This document shows positions 16,550 through 25,758 of a stretch of DNA of 64,000 nucleotides, piece after piece (within the stretch, counting starts at the first letter, position 1; each line of letters starts with the position of its first letter). This DNA comes from an uncultured Methanomassiliicoccus sp. (lineage in GTDB: Archaea; Thermoplasmatota; Thermoplasmata; Methanomassiliicoccales; Methanomassiliicoccaceae). The stretch is taken from NCBI GenBank assembly GCA_905202485.1, contig CAJKRY010000010.1, positions 1 through 64,000 on the forward strand, in the 5' to 3' direction. Below the pieces are notes generated by a model. That model saw only the letters and a list, made by a program, of their open reading frames with translations. It made no database searches and had not been told where the DNA came from. A program made the translations under genes and the position numbers.

Positions 16550-17491
16550 TTAGAGCTGGGACAGTCTGACGAGTTCATCCCATTTCTTGTCAACGTTTTC
16601 CTGGATTTCATCAGCGATGTTTTCCCATTTTGCACTCTGGAGGTGTTTGAACCTTCCCTGGGATTTAATCCAGTCGTCGATCGGGAGTTTATCTTTCTTG
16701 CCCTCGGCGATGCGTTTGCTTTCACCGGTGAGGTTCCACTTGCCATGGTCGTACTCATAGAGAGGCCAGACGCATGTTTCTACAGCGAGTCTTGCGATAG
16801 CAATGGTCTGAGAAGAATCGTGTCTCCATCCTCTCGGGCAGGGAGAGATAACGTTCAGGAATGCAGGGCCTCCGGCTTCGAATCCCTTGCTTGCCTTCTC
16901 ATGAAGGTCTTTCCAGTTGTGTGGAGAAGCCTGAGCGGCGTAGGGAAGTTCGTGGGCGGCTACAATCTTGGTGATGTCTTTGGGGAACTCTTTCTTTCCG
17001 GGAATCACAGATCCTGCAGGGCTGGTAGTGGTGGAAGCACCTTTACCGGTGGCACCGCTTCTCTGGATACCGGTGTTCATGTAAGCCTCATTGTTCATGC
17101 ATACGAAGAGGAACTGGTGTCCGCGTTCGATTGCACCAGACAAAGCCTGGAATCCGATATCATATGTACCGCCGTCTCCGGCAAAGGCCGCAAATCTCAT
17201 TTCATCCTGAATCTTGCCTTTTCTCTTGAGGACTCTGTATGCAGATTCGACACCGGCAATGGTGGCAGCTGCATTCTCAAAGGCGCTGTGTATCCATGGA
17301 ACATTCCATGCAGAGTAAGGGAATCCTGAAGTTGAAACCTCAAAGCATCCCGTTGCGTTGGATACCACTACTGGCAGATCTGTAGCCATAAGGACTTGTC
17401 TTACGATTGTCGGTTCTCCGCAGCCTGCGCAGAGCCTGTGTCCTTCCGTGAGTTTGTCTGGTTTTTCCTGAAGCTCTTCTAAGGTGATCAT
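16550..17491 (-). CDS. porB: Pyruvate:ferredoxin oxidoreductase, beta subunit
   Basis: The thiamine-diphosphate-binding subunit of the enzyme that interconverts pyruvate and acetyl-CoA with ferredoxin. The 313 residues include the cluster cysteines LCAGCGEPTIVRQV (about 20-33), the TPP motif GDGGTYDIGFQALSGA with downstream NNEAYMNTGIQRS, and SPCPRGW near 215, which is a conserved Por cysteine. In methanogens Por mainly works in the biosynthetic direction. Its start overlaps the porA stop by 4 bases, and it is the last gene of porGDAB. Confidence 0.96.
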   Translation of the reverse strand: MITLEELQEKPDKLTEGHRLCAGCGEPTIVRQVLMATDLPVVVSNATGCFEVSTSGFPYSAWNVPWIHSAFENAAATIAGVESAYRVLKRKGKIQDEMRFAAFAGDGGTYDIGFQALSGAIERGHQFLFVCMNNEAYMNTGIQRSGATGKGASTTTSPAGSVIPGKKEFPKDITKIVAAHELPYAAQASPHNWKDLHEKASKGFEAGGPAFLNVISPCPRGWRHDSSQTIAIARLAVETCVWPLYEYDHGKWNLTGESKRIAEGKKDKLPIDDWIKSQGRFKHLQSAKWENIADEIQENVDKKWDELVRLSQL

Positions 17492-18654
17492 TTCTTCACC
17501 CCCAGATAGTTAATTTTGTGTGCACTTCCATCAATCATTGCGCGGTAGACTTTCTTCAGGTCTTCCACGTTGACGTCTCTTCCTCCAAGACCGTAGATGA
17601 AGTTTACGATCTTGGGCGATTTTGCGTCAGCAGCACACATTTCTGCAGAGCATACATCAGCAAACAGCGGGCCGGCGGCTCCAATGCTTAGTGCACGATC
17701 CATGACTGCAACGCATTTCTTGCCTTTGACAGCTTTTGAAATCTCCTCGTAAGGGAACGGGCGGAATACTCTCACTTTGATGCATCCGACTTTCAGGCCT
17801 TCTGCCCTAAGGTCGTCTACTACCTGTTTCATTGTACCTGCGGTAGATCCCATGGCGATTGCAATAAAGTCTGCATCTTCTGTTTTGTACTCCTCGATGA
17901 ATCCGTATTTACGGCCTGTGAGTTTTTCGAACTCGGCTGCAACTTCCATGATGACTTCTTTGGCTTTCAGCATGGCCATTGCCTGGTCGTGCTTGTGCTC
18001 AAAGTAAACTTCAGGCATGTCGAACGGTCCATATGTATGAGGGTTCTTGTAGTCTAAGAGAGGCATGAGAGCCTTATACTCTCCAACGAATTTTTTAACG
18101 TCTTCCGTCTCAATTGGCTCAAGTGATTCGATAGCGTGTGTGACGATGAAACCGTCAAGACAGTTCATCACCGGCAGTCTGACTCTGAGATCTTCTGCGA
18201 TACGGAAAGACATGATCGAGTTGTCATAGGCTTCCTGCACGTTTTCTCCGAAAATCTGAATCCAGCCGCTGTCCCTTGCGCCCATTGCATCCGAATGATC
18301 GCAGTGGATGTTGATCGGTCCTGACAGGGCTCTGTTGGCGACAGTCATTACGATCGGCATCCTCATGGAAGAAGCGATGTAGAGTGTTTCCCACATGAAA
18401 GCTAGACCGGCAGATGCAGTGGCGGTGACGGAACGGGCTCCTGCAGCTGCGGCACCGATACACATACTCATAGAGCTGTGTTCAGATTCGCTGCATACAT
18501 ACTCAGTGTCTACTTCTCCGTCAGCAACGTAATCTGAGAAGGCTTCCACAATAATCGTCTGAGGTGTGATTGGATATGAAGCACAGAAATCAGGGTTCAC
18601 CTGTTTCCAAGACAGTGCGACTGCTTGATCACCATTAATTGCTAACCGTTTCAT
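17488..18654 (-). CDS. porA: Pyruvate:ferredoxin oxidoreductase, alpha subunit
   Basis: About 388 residues. The start MKRLAINGDQAVAL at 18654 overlaps the porD stop as ATGA; the frame is open 14 codons further up inside porD. The N-terminal pyrimidine-binding domain shows VNPDFCASYPITPQTIIVEA and ESEHSSMSMCIGAAAAGARS. The C-terminal transketolase-like domain holds the IAIAMGSTAGTMKQVVDDLR region. All four subunits are present in the order gamma-delta-alpha-beta, the usual methanogen arrangement. Confidence 0.95.
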   Translation of the reverse strand: MKRLAINGDQAVALSWKQVNPDFCASYPITPQTIIVEAFSDYVADGEVDTEYVCSESEHSSMSMCIGAAAAGARSVTATASAGLAFMWETLYIASSMRMPIVMTVANRALSGPINIHCDHSDAMGARDSGWIQIFGENVQEAYDNSIMSFRIAEDLRVRLPVMNCLDGFIVTHAIESLEPIETEDVKKFVGEYKALMPLLDYKNPHTYGPFDMPEVYFEHKHDQAMAMLKAKEVIMEVAAEFEKLTGRKYGFIEEYKTEDADFIAIAMGSTAGTMKQVVDDLRAEGLKVGCIKVRVFRPFPYEEISKAVKGKKCVAVMDRALSIGAAGPLFADVCSAEMCAADAKSPKIVNFIYGLGGRDVNVEDLKKVYRAMIDGSAHKINYLGVKK

Positions 18655-18926
18655 TGACGTCCCTCCGGGACCATTGTGATTGCCTTTTTGGGACAATCCT
18701 GCGCACAGATTCCGCAGCCTTTGCAGTGGGTGAGTTTGAATCCCAAGACTTCACCGTTTTCAACAATTATGGAGTTGTCAGGGCAGAATACCCAGCAGGT
18801 CATACAATTCACACATTGTTCCTTGTCCAGAACTGGACGCTGAGAACGCCATGACCCAGTCTCATACGACTTTGCAGTGCCTGCAGGAATAATTGCGGAA
18901 GTGGCTGTTGTCTCATATTCTGCCAT
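18651..18926 (-). CDS. porD: Pyruvate:ferredoxin oxidoreductase, delta (ferredoxin) subunit
   Basis: The 91-residue polyferredoxin subunit that passes electrons from the TPP site to external ferredoxin. Two 4Fe-4S motifs are visible: CVNCMTCWVFCPDNSI (about 37-52) and CKGCGICAQDCPKKAI (about 68-83). The N-terminal 30 residues are a Por-specific extension. It starts directly after the porG stop and ends overlapping the porA start. Confidence 0.96.
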   Translation of the reverse strand: MAEYETTATSAIIPAGTAKSYETGSWRSQRPVLDKEQCVNCMTCWVFCPDNSIIVENGEVLGFKLTHCKGCGICAQDCPKKAITMVPEGRQ

Positions 18927-19487
18927 TTACTGTACCTCCTCATATGCACGTTTCACGCTGAGAACATTCTTCTCAACGACTGGTGCGGGAAGCTTTCCTC
19001 CCAGTTTGATCTGCATTTCAGCAATGACGCTGTCTAAGCCAACGATTCCTGAAACTTTAACCAAAGCACCCAGCATTGCGGTGTTAGCCAATGGCTTACC
19101 GATGGTCTCAAGAGCAATCTTAGATGCATCCACGACATGGACGTCCATGTCTGTGTTGAGCGTCTTCTTTAATTCACTTACAGAAGCTGTATTATTGACA
19201 ATTAAAGAACCAGTTTTCTTCAGTCCTTCCAGCACGTTGATGTTTCCAATCAGAGTTGGATCCAAAACAGCAACATAGTCTGGGAAATAGACTTGGCTGT
19301 GCACTTTTATGGGCTCATCGGATACTCTAGCAAATGCACGGATGGGCGCCCCCATTCTTTCCGGACCGAACTCCGGGAAAGCCTTCATGAACTTACCTTC
19401 ATAAAGGGCTGCGCCTGCTAGAATTTCATTAGCAGTGACGATACCTTGTCCGCCTCTGCCATGCCATCTAACTTCTAATGTACTCAA
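18927..19487 (-). CDS. porG: Pyruvate:ferredoxin oxidoreductase, gamma subunit
   Basis: The 186-residue gamma subunit, first gene of the operon. LEVRWHGRGGQGIVTANEIL at the N-terminus is the family signature. The start codon is TTG, supported by a GAGGGA motif about 8 bases upstream; no ATG is available before the conserved region. A TATA-like TATATA stretch is near 19525-19535. The remaining por genes follow without gaps. Confidence 0.95.
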   Translation of the reverse strand: MSTLEVRWHGRGGQGIVTANEILAGAALYEGKFMKAFPEFGPERMGAPIRAFARVSDEPIKVHSQVYFPDYVAVLDPTLIGNINVLEGLKKTGSLIVNNTASVSELKKTLNTDMDVHVVDASKIALETIGKPLANTAMLGALVKVSGIVGLDSVIAEMQIKLGGKLPAPVVEKNVLSVKRAYEEVQ

Positions 19488-19647
19488 GACAGTCCCTCGC
19501 GTGTTTGACGGTATGATTGAGAATATATAACTCTATCTTAGGTTATAGCAGAATATCAAATGGTATTTTACGATTTTGCCCTTATTTTCTATGAAAAATA
19601 GTAAAAAAATACGCTTTTCGAAAAAAGTGTTGAAAAAGAAGGTTAGT

Positions 19648-20385
19648 TTATTTAGAATTGATACGATCTGCCAAGCAGGGATACTTTTCCATTTTCCTGC
19701 CTTCTGAATCGTAGAGATGACCATCTCTAAGAGAAATTTCACCATTGACGAGCATCTTGATTGTTTCCATCAGCAGAGGGGCTTCCCTGCGGGATTCCTC
19801 TGATCTGACGTTCTGTATCTTCTCATCTCTGCTTCCGCTTCCTGCCACTGATGAAACTGAAAAACTGTCAAAGGCAATGGTGTCGCCGCGGTCAAGCTCA
19901 GGACTGCAGATGTGAACCATAGAGCCGTAGCACTCATCGTTATTGTCGATCACCTGGCCGACTATCTCCATCCACGTCCCTTTGTAAGTATCAGGCAGAG
20001 CAGGATGTAAATTAATTAATGGATATTTGATGCAGGTGGCATCATCGAAAATCAGCATGTAGCCGGCAAGAACGCCGAAATCCATCTGGTAGCGGTCGAT
20101 CTTTTCTCTCAGTTTTTCGCCGTATCTGTTTCTCCATTCAGTCATGTCTTTCTTTTTCAGCTCAGGCTCAAAAGTATCTGAAGGAAGGATTACCACCGGA
20201 ATGCCGCGCTGCTCGGCTGAGTTTACAATTTCTGTCCGGTATGCATTGTCTTTGATGTCCCTGTTTATGAATACAAAGGCTAACTCTGCGTCTATGTCTC
20301 CAGAGTCTATGCGCTCCATCATTGTGTTGTACAGATTCAAAGAACCAGGACCGCGGGCAGTAGTAAACCATCCGATCTTTTTCAT
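19648..20385 (-). CDS. PurN-like formyltransferase
   Basis: A 245-residue formyltransferase-fold protein resembling phosphoribosylglycinamide formyltransferase, which transfers a formyl group from folate in purine synthesis. The catalytic NLHPALPDTYKGTW motif (about residues 120-133) and the distal ELDRGDTIAFDSF aspartate motif are present. The first 10 residues after the ATG are MKKIGWFTTA. The GTG at 20394 is an alternative start. A TATA-like ACATATAG about 25-30 bases upstream favours a leaderless ATG at 20385. PurN is plausible, but another formyl-acceptor cannot be excluded. Confidence 0.8.
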   Translation of the reverse strand: MKKIGWFTTARGPGSLNLYNTMMERIDSGDIDAELAFVFINRDIKDNAYRTEIVNSAEQRGIPVVILPSDTFEPELKKKDMTEWRNRYGEKLREKIDRYQMDFGVLAGYMLIFDDATCIKYPLINLHPALPDTYKGTWMEIVGQVIDNNDECYGSMVHICSPELDRGDTIAFDSFSVSSVAGSGSRDEKIQNVRSEESRREAPLLMETIKMLVNGEISLRDGHLYDSEGRKMEKYPCLADRINSK

Positions 20386-20482
20386 AGATTTCACACTGGA
20401 ATAGCATTTGTCTATATGTAGTTTTGAGCTTTAACAAGAAGCAAAAAGATATTTCCTAATAGTTACAAACGAATGAAGAATT

Positions 20483-21115
20483 ATGGAATCACTCCTAGAA
20501 TCATTGAAAAATGCCCCTACCCCGGCAGCAGTGGTAATCAGGCATGGAGCAAGATATCCAGCAACCGATTTAGAAAATGAAATGTCAATCGGCCTGACTG
20601 AAATCGGCATGGTTGAGTCAAGAATGCTAGGCGAAAATCTCAAAGGATTTTCGTCTGTCAGATTGTTTCACAGCCCGGCTCTTAGATGCAGGCAGACTGC
20701 AGAGTGCATCGCAAAAGGACTCGAAACCAACGGCACAAAGGTGGCGGCAATTGAAGAGAGAATAAGCCTCTGCGCCCCGTATGTAAAGGATGAACGGGTT
20801 ATGGAAGAAGTCTCCAAACTGGGACATGACTTCATCAGCGAATGGTTTAACTCAAATCTGAATTCGGAATGGATATATGATGTGAAAGACTCAGTGAAAA
20901 TGATCGCCGGACCTGTGCTGAAAAGCCTGAGCGAAATCGGAAAAGGATCTCTAGATATCCATGTTTCACATGACTGGGATATAAGCCTTATGTGGAAAGA
21001 ACTGGCCGGAGTTGACTACAGAAATGTAGGGTGGCCGGCTTATCTGAGCGGCATTTTGTTCATCATTGAAAACGACTGTATAAAGTGCGTTCCTGTAGCC
21101 CCGGACTTTCAATAA
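20483..21115 (+). CDS. Histidine phosphatase family protein
   Basis: A 210-residue phosphatase-fold protein. The catalytic VIRHGARYPATD motif (RHG, about residues 18-29), HSPALRCRQTAECIA (second arginine) and a late VSHDWDISLMW (catalytic HD) match the acid-phosphatase branch of the superfamily. No signal peptide is present, so it acts in the cytosol. The substrate is unknown. It is divergent from the purN-like gene. Confidence 0.88.
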   Translation: MESLLESLKNAPTPAAVVIRHGARYPATDLENEMSIGLTEIGMVESRMLGENLKGFSSVRLFHSPALRCRQTAECIAKGLETNGTKVAAIEERISLCAPYVKDERVMEEVSKLGHDFISEWFNSNLNSEWIYDVKDSVKMIAGPVLKSLSEIGKGSLDIHVSHDWDISLMWKELAGVDYRNVGWPAYLSGILFIIENDCIKCVPVAPDFQ

Positions 21116-21122
21116 AACTTTT

Positions 21123-21266
21123 TCACATTGATTCTTCATTGTTTGGTGCGGAAGGCTCTGGAGATCTGAACCAGTTCATTATACCACTCACACCTGCAGC
21201 GATTACAGCTGCGAACGCCATCGTCAGAATAAACGACAATACTGTGGTCATCAGTTTCATTAACAT
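21123..21266 (-). CDS. Possible 47-residue single-helix membrane protein
   Basis: A short frame in the 317-base gap after the phosphatase gene. It encodes one hydrophobic helix (VLSFILTMAFAAVIAAGVSG, about residues 9-28) followed by a polar tail rich in P, N and E that ends EESM. There is no Shine-Dalgarno motif. The helix-plus-tail pattern resembles small membrane proteins, but there is no homology evidence. It is on the opposite strand from its neighbours. Confidence 0.35.
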   Translation of the reverse strand: MLMKLMTTVLSFILTMAFAAVIAAGVSGIMNWFRSPEPSAPNNEESM

Positions 21267-21401
21267 AGCATCGAGGTGTGTAACTTTTGGAACTAGTATT
21301 TTCTCCGCTCAAAGTTTGGACAATAATTAGTTTCTATAAGGACTAAAAAACTAATTTTACCAAGGTATAAGCATCCGCGTTTACAAATCATAAATGGAAA
21401 G

Positions 21402-21410
21402 TATTTTTTA
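21402..21410 (+). promoter_or_regulatory. TATA-like element of proA
   Basis: TATTTTTTA lies 22-30 bases upstream of the ATG at 21433, fitting a leaderless proAB transcript. Confidence 0.45.
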
Positions 21411-21432
21411 ATGCGATTGTTTGAACCTTCAT

Positions 21433-22722
21433 ATGGACGCTATAAGAGCAGCCGCAGAGAAGGCTAGAAAATCATCATTCAGCCTGTCGTCAATCCCGCT
21501 TGATGTCAGAAATGCTGCGCTTGAGTCGATAGCTCTGGCTTTGGAATCGAATTCTGAAGAAATCATAGAAGCCAACACTAAAGATATGAAAGCCGCAGAG
21601 GAGATGAAACTGCCTCAGGCACTCATAAAGCGTCTGAAATATTCGCAGGACAAGATCACTGAGTCTGTAACGTCAATAAGATCGATCATGCAACAGGAAG
21701 ACGTGATCGGAAAGGTGCTGTCAAGAACAGAACTGGATGAGGGTCTGATTCTGGACAAAGTCTCCTGTCCGATAGGCGTCATCGGCGTAGTGTTCGAATC
21801 ACGTCCAGATGCTCTGGTGCAGATTTCATGCCTGTGTCTGAAGTCAGGAAATGCAGTTCTGCTCAAAGGCGGCTCTGAAGCTAAGAATACAAATATCATT
21901 CTGGCAGACCTGATCCAGAAGGCAATCGTCTCTGTGGATGAAAGATTTGACGGCGCCGTACAGCTCCTGTCTACAAGGGAAGAGTTCCAAAGCCTGCTGA
22001 AACATGACGATCTGATTGATTTAGTCATTCCCAGAGGATCGAACCAGCTTGTAAGGTCAATCATGGAGTCTACGAGAATACCAGTAATGGGACATGCAGC
22101 AGGAATCTGCCACACTTATGTGGATAAGGATGCGGATCTGAAGATGGCTGTGAAAGTCTGCTTCGATGCAAAGGTGCAGTACCCGGCAGTCTGCAATGCC
22201 ACTGAGACTCTTCTGATTCATTCAAAGGTAGCGGAAAAATTCCTGCCGGCCGTAGCAGAAGAATATGAGAAGGCCGGTGTGGAGATGCGCGGAGACGAGA
22301 GGGCCACAAAAATAGCCAAGATGAAAACTGCCTCTGAAGACGACTGGTCTGAAGAATACAATGATCTGATAATCTCAATAAAGATCGTAGACTCTCTGAA
22401 AGAGGCAATAGATCACATCAACAGATACTCATCCCACCATACTGATGCGATAATAACATCCAGCGAAGCGGCGGCAGATGAATTCATGAACGATGTTGAT
22501 TCATCATCAACCATGTGGAACACCTCTACAAGGTTTGCAGACGGATACCGCTACGGCCTGGGAGCAGAAGTGGGAATATCGACAAACAAGACTCACGCCC
22601 GCGGCCCGGTAGGCTTGGAAGGATTGACAATCTACAAGTATAAACTCCGTGGTAAAGGGCAGACTGTAGCAGAGTACTCAGGAAAAGACGGCAGGAAGTA
22701 CACTCACAGGAAATTACTATGA
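21433..22722 (+). CDS. proA: Glutamate-5-semialdehyde dehydrogenase
   Basis: Reduces glutamyl-5-phosphate to the semialdehyde in proline synthesis. About 429 residues from the ATG at 21433 (MDAIRAAAEKARKSS); a TTG lies four codons upstream. Conserved blocks are PIGVIGVVFESRPDALVQIS, LKGGSEAKNTN and the catalytic cysteine in KVQYPAVCNATETLL. NTSTRFADGYRYGLGAEVGI lies near the C-terminus. The TGA overlaps the ATG of proB. proA before proB is the reverse of the common bacterial order. No proC was seen. Confidence 0.97.
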   Translation: MDAIRAAAEKARKSSFSLSSIPLDVRNAALESIALALESNSEEIIEANTKDMKAAEEMKLPQALIKRLKYSQDKITESVTSIRSIMQQEDVIGKVLSRTELDEGLILDKVSCPIGVIGVVFESRPDALVQISCLCLKSGNAVLLKGGSEAKNTNIILADLIQKAIVSVDERFDGAVQLLSTREEFQSLLKHDDLIDLVIPRGSNQLVRSIMESTRIPVMGHAAGICHTYVDKDADLKMAVKVCFDAKVQYPAVCNATETLLIHSKVAEKFLPAVAEEYEKAGVEMRGDERATKIAKMKTASEDDWSEEYNDLIISIKIVDSLKEAIDHINRYSSHHTDAIITSSEAAADEFMNDVDSSSTMWNTSTRFADGYRYGLGAEVGISTNKTHARGPVGLEGLTIYKYKLRGKGQTVAEYSGKDGRKYTHRKLL

Positions 22723-23840
22723 GAAATCTGGACGTTAAGAGGGTGGTTGTCAAAATAGGCACCAACACGCTGTGCAGAGAAGACGGCGGCATCAATTCTG
22801 CGTATCTGGAAGACGTAGCCAGGCAGGTTGTGGAACTGCAGTCTAAAGGTATTCAGTGCATAGTGGTCAGCTCCGGCGCCATTGGGGCGGGTTCAACTGA
22901 GCTGGGCCTTGACGGCATCCAGAAAGATGTGGCTATGAAACAGGCCTGCGCCGCCGTCGGGCAGAGCCTGCTGATGAGAGCCTGGAGAGAAGCATTCAGC
23001 ATCTATGGAAAAAAAGTCGGGCAGGTTCTCTTAACCTACGGGGCATTTTCTGACCGTACCAGGCATTTGAATCTTAAGAAAGCGATTGATGAACTGTTCA
23101 GACTTAATGCTGTTCCCATCGTAAATGAGAATGATGTCATCGCTACAGATGAAATCGAAGAAATCTTTGGCGACAATGACAAGCTTTCAGCTTTAGTTGC
23201 GGGTAGCACCGACTCTGATTTACTACTCCTGCTAACAGACGTAGACGGCCTATATGACAGGAATCCAGACGCCGACCCGAATGCACTGCTGATTCCGGTG
23301 GTGGATGAAATCACAGAAGACATCCTGAGAATCGCCGGATCGAAAAAGAACGAGCGCTCCACAGGCGGAATGCGTACCAAGATAAATGCAGCAATGATCG
23401 CCATGGAATGCGGCTTCACCATGATCATAGCCAACGGAAAAGAAGAGAATGTCATCCTGAGAGTAGTTTCATCCGAAGATATCGGAACTATGTTCACTCC
23501 TAACTCTCACTACTCAAACAGGGAGCGCTGGCTGGCATATGCATTTCCTCATGGAACTATTAATATTGATAAAGGAGCAGAGGAAGCTATCAGGAATGGA
23601 AACTCGCTTCTGCCGTGCGGCATAACTTCTGTAGAGGGAGCATTCAAAAGAGGAGATATAGTCAGGATAGGAGACTTTGCAAAGGGAGTAGCGAACTTCA
23701 GCTCAGAAGAGCTGGAAGTCCAGCTGGCGCTGTGCAGAGCCGAAAGAGAGAAAGGCGAGCATTACAAGAATGAAAGCGCATTCGTGAGCAGCAGCAACAT
23801 AATTCTCACAAAAAATTCTCCTGAACTGAGAGGAAATTGA
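22719..23840 (+). CDS. proB: Glutamate 5-kinase
   Basis: Phosphorylates glutamate as the first step of proline synthesis. The 373 residues comprise the amino-acid kinase domain (about 1-255), with VVKIGTNTLC, VVSSGAIGAGSTELG and VPIVNENDVIATDEI, and the nucleotide-site segment STGGMRTKINAAMIAMECG. A C-terminal PUA domain (about 275-350) is also present. The ATG overlaps the proA stop, so the genes are translationally coupled. Feedback inhibition by proline is the family norm. Confidence 0.97.
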   Translation: MRNLDVKRVVVKIGTNTLCREDGGINSAYLEDVARQVVELQSKGIQCIVVSSGAIGAGSTELGLDGIQKDVAMKQACAAVGQSLLMRAWREAFSIYGKKVGQVLLTYGAFSDRTRHLNLKKAIDELFRLNAVPIVNENDVIATDEIEEIFGDNDKLSALVAGSTDSDLLLLLTDVDGLYDRNPDADPNALLIPVVDEITEDILRIAGSKKNERSTGGMRTKINAAMIAMECGFTMIIANGKEENVILRVVSSEDIGTMFTPNSHYSNRERWLAYAFPHGTINIDKGAEEAIRNGNSLLPCGITSVEGAFKRGDIVRIGDFAKGVANFSSEELEVQLALCRAEREKGEHYKNESAFVSSSNIILTKNSPELRGN

Positions 23841-23878
23841 GCATTCTTTTAGTATCACAGCTTGAAAAGAGCTAAGTC

Positions 23879-25129
23879 TTGAGCGAGCTGAAGAAAAGCA
23901 TAGGGCTCTTCGGGGCGACCGCATACGGCATCGGCACAATAGTAGGCGCCGGAGTCTATGCACTCATAGGAGCGGCAGCGGGAGAAGCAGGCAATGCTGT
24001 CTGGCTGACATTTATAATCGCTTCCGCTATAGCGATGTTTACAGCGCTGAGCTATGCAAGGCTGTCATCTCATTATCCCCACAGCGGTGCAGAATATGTC
24101 TACGTGGAATCTGCATTCGGCAAAGGGATTCTGCCGTTTATCACCGGCTGGCTGGTGATTTTTTCCAGCGTGGTTTCGATTTCTGCAATCGCCCTTGGCT
24201 TCGGCGGATATTTATCTGTGCTTGTGCCGATTCCAAAAGAAATTTCAGCGATCATTCTGATTGTTATTGTTTCATTAATAAATATTAAAGGGATAAGAGA
24301 GTCTATTGTGGCAGCTTCGATAATGACGGTTGTGGAACTTATCGGAATAGCCGCAGTGGTAATCCTCGGAGCTCCAGACATTGGCAGCGTGGATTATTTT
24401 CAGTCTCCGCATGGGGTTGCCGGTGTGCTGAGCGCGGTCGGCATCGTCTTCTTTTCTATGATTGGTTTCGAAGGAATAGTCAGAATAAGTGAGGAAACAA
24501 AGAATGCTGAAAAGAATATTCCCAGGGCTCTTGTTTTAGCCTTGGTAATCTCAACGCTGGTATACGTAGCTGTATCAATAACAGCAGTGAGCCTCGTTCC
24601 ATATTCAGACTTAGCCGGCTCTTCTGCCCCTCTCTCTGACGCAGCTTATGCAGCGGGAGGAAGCATTGCTGCTCTGCTGATGACGATCATTGCCCTGATT
24701 TCAACCTCCAATACAGTGCTGATCGTCCTCATCGCAACTTCAAGAATGATCTACGGCATGGCAGAGGAAGAAGCCATCCCCAAAATTTTCAGAAGAGTTG
24801 ATCATAAGAGAAAGACTCCTACCGTTGCTATAACAGCAGCAATGATTATTGCCGCGGCATTCTGCTTCATCGGCGGAATTGAAGCAGCGGCATACTTAAC
24901 AAATTTTACACTTTTCCTGGTGTTCCTGGCTGTAAACCTTTCTGTTCTCGGTTTGGCAAGAAAGGGAGTGAAAATCGGCAGATGGGCGGTGCCGATTTCG
25001 GCTGTAGGGGCGATATCATCGGCGGTAATGCTGTTTACATTCTCACTGGAAATTGCAGTCATATCGGCAGCGATAATCGCAATAGGCGTGGCTGCCTATC
25101 TGATCCTGACAAGAACTGAAAAGGATTAA
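23879..25129 (+). CDS. APC family amino acid permease
   Basis: A 416-residue membrane transporter with 12 predicted helices. It begins KKSIGLFGATAYGIGTIVGA, and IGTIVGAGVYALIG matches the conserved glycine-rich helix 1 of APC permeases. FSMIGFEGIVRISEETKNAEKNIP is the diagnostic helix 6-loop region. The start is probably TTG, because no ATG precedes the conserved region. The substrate is not assignable. It lies 38 bases after proB and may belong to the same transcript. Confidence 0.93.
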   Translation: MSELKKSIGLFGATAYGIGTIVGAGVYALIGAAAGEAGNAVWLTFIIASAIAMFTALSYARLSSHYPHSGAEYVYVESAFGKGILPFITGWLVIFSSVVSISAIALGFGGYLSVLVPIPKEISAIILIVIVSLINIKGIRESIVAASIMTVVELIGIAAVVILGAPDIGSVDYFQSPHGVAGVLSAVGIVFFSMIGFEGIVRISEETKNAEKNIPRALVLALVISTLVYVAVSITAVSLVPYSDLAGSSAPLSDAAYAAGGSIAALLMTIIALISTSNTVLIVLIATSRMIYGMAEEEAIPKIFRRVDHKRKTPTVAITAAMIIAAAFCFIGGIEAAAYLTNFTLFLVFLAVNLSVLGLARKGVKIGRWAVPISAVGAISSAVMLFTFSLEIAVISAAIIAIGVAAYLILTRTEKD

Positions 25130-25155
25130 CACCGTGATGATAGAACGTAAGTAGC

Positions 25156-25674
25156 ATGTTAGACTACAATCTGCTGGTTTCGTTCAGGCCTGGAAAAGAA
25201 AAAGAAGCTGAAGACGAGATTGTCAAAAGGTCAATGGACGCCGGAGAGACTGTCGAGGATTGGAATGTCTCGATGGACCCGCAGCTTTACTTAGTAAGAA
25301 TGAACGGCGATGCCAAGAAAGCAGTGCAGAAGATCATCAGGCTGGCAGAGCATTTTCCCGATGTTTTTGCTTATACCCTGCAATGGATTCCTGTAGACGA
25401 ATGGATCCCTTCAGATATTGAGACAGTAAAATCAGCGGTGAATAGATATGCAGAGCAGGCGGAAAACGCAGGAGTAGATGTGAAGATGCTTCACACCTGC
25501 AGTTCTGACGCCGGCAGAATGACTGAAGTGTTTGAGGGCATGTCGCAGAAAGGCAGCAGCGAAAGGATTGTCGTCAGAGCAGTTGGAGACACTGCTTCGA
25601 TCTCTCTGCTTAAAGACGATGAAATGATGGATATCAACGAGATCAGGGAAAGAACAGGCATGAGGGCTGTGTGA
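25156..25674 (+). CDS. THUMP-like RNA-binding domain protein
   Basis: A 172-residue soluble protein. Its layout, LDYNLLVSFRPGKEKEAEDE at the start and a core with FAYTLQWIPVDEWIP, resembles free-standing archaeal THUMP proteins (the COG1818 group). These are thought to bind structured RNA such as tRNA. No catalytic domain is fused. A PUA-domain gene follows 84 bases downstream, consistent with an RNA-related pair. Assignment to THUMP is moderate. Confidence 0.6.
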   Translation: MLDYNLLVSFRPGKEKEAEDEIVKRSMDAGETVEDWNVSMDPQLYLVRMNGDAKKAVQKIIRLAEHFPDVFAYTLQWIPVDEWIPSDIETVKSAVNRYAEQAENAGVDVKMLHTCSSDAGRMTEVFEGMSQKGSSERIVVRAVGDTASISLLKDDEMMDINEIRERTGMRAV

Positions 25675-25758
25675 TCAGTGCTGAAAAATATATTAGGGGA
25701 TAAGCGATAGCGCAATGGCTAGAGTAAGAGAGCTTACCCTTGATATCACGGTGTAGAC

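Noticed and set aside
21085..21330. 81-codon plus-strand frame
   Set aside because: It begins inside the phosphatase gene, has no recognisable pattern, and is antisense to the more plausible short membrane peptide.
25713..25754. 13-codon frame between the THUMP and PUA genes
   Set aside because: Too short, no conserved features; probably part of the PUA gene leader.
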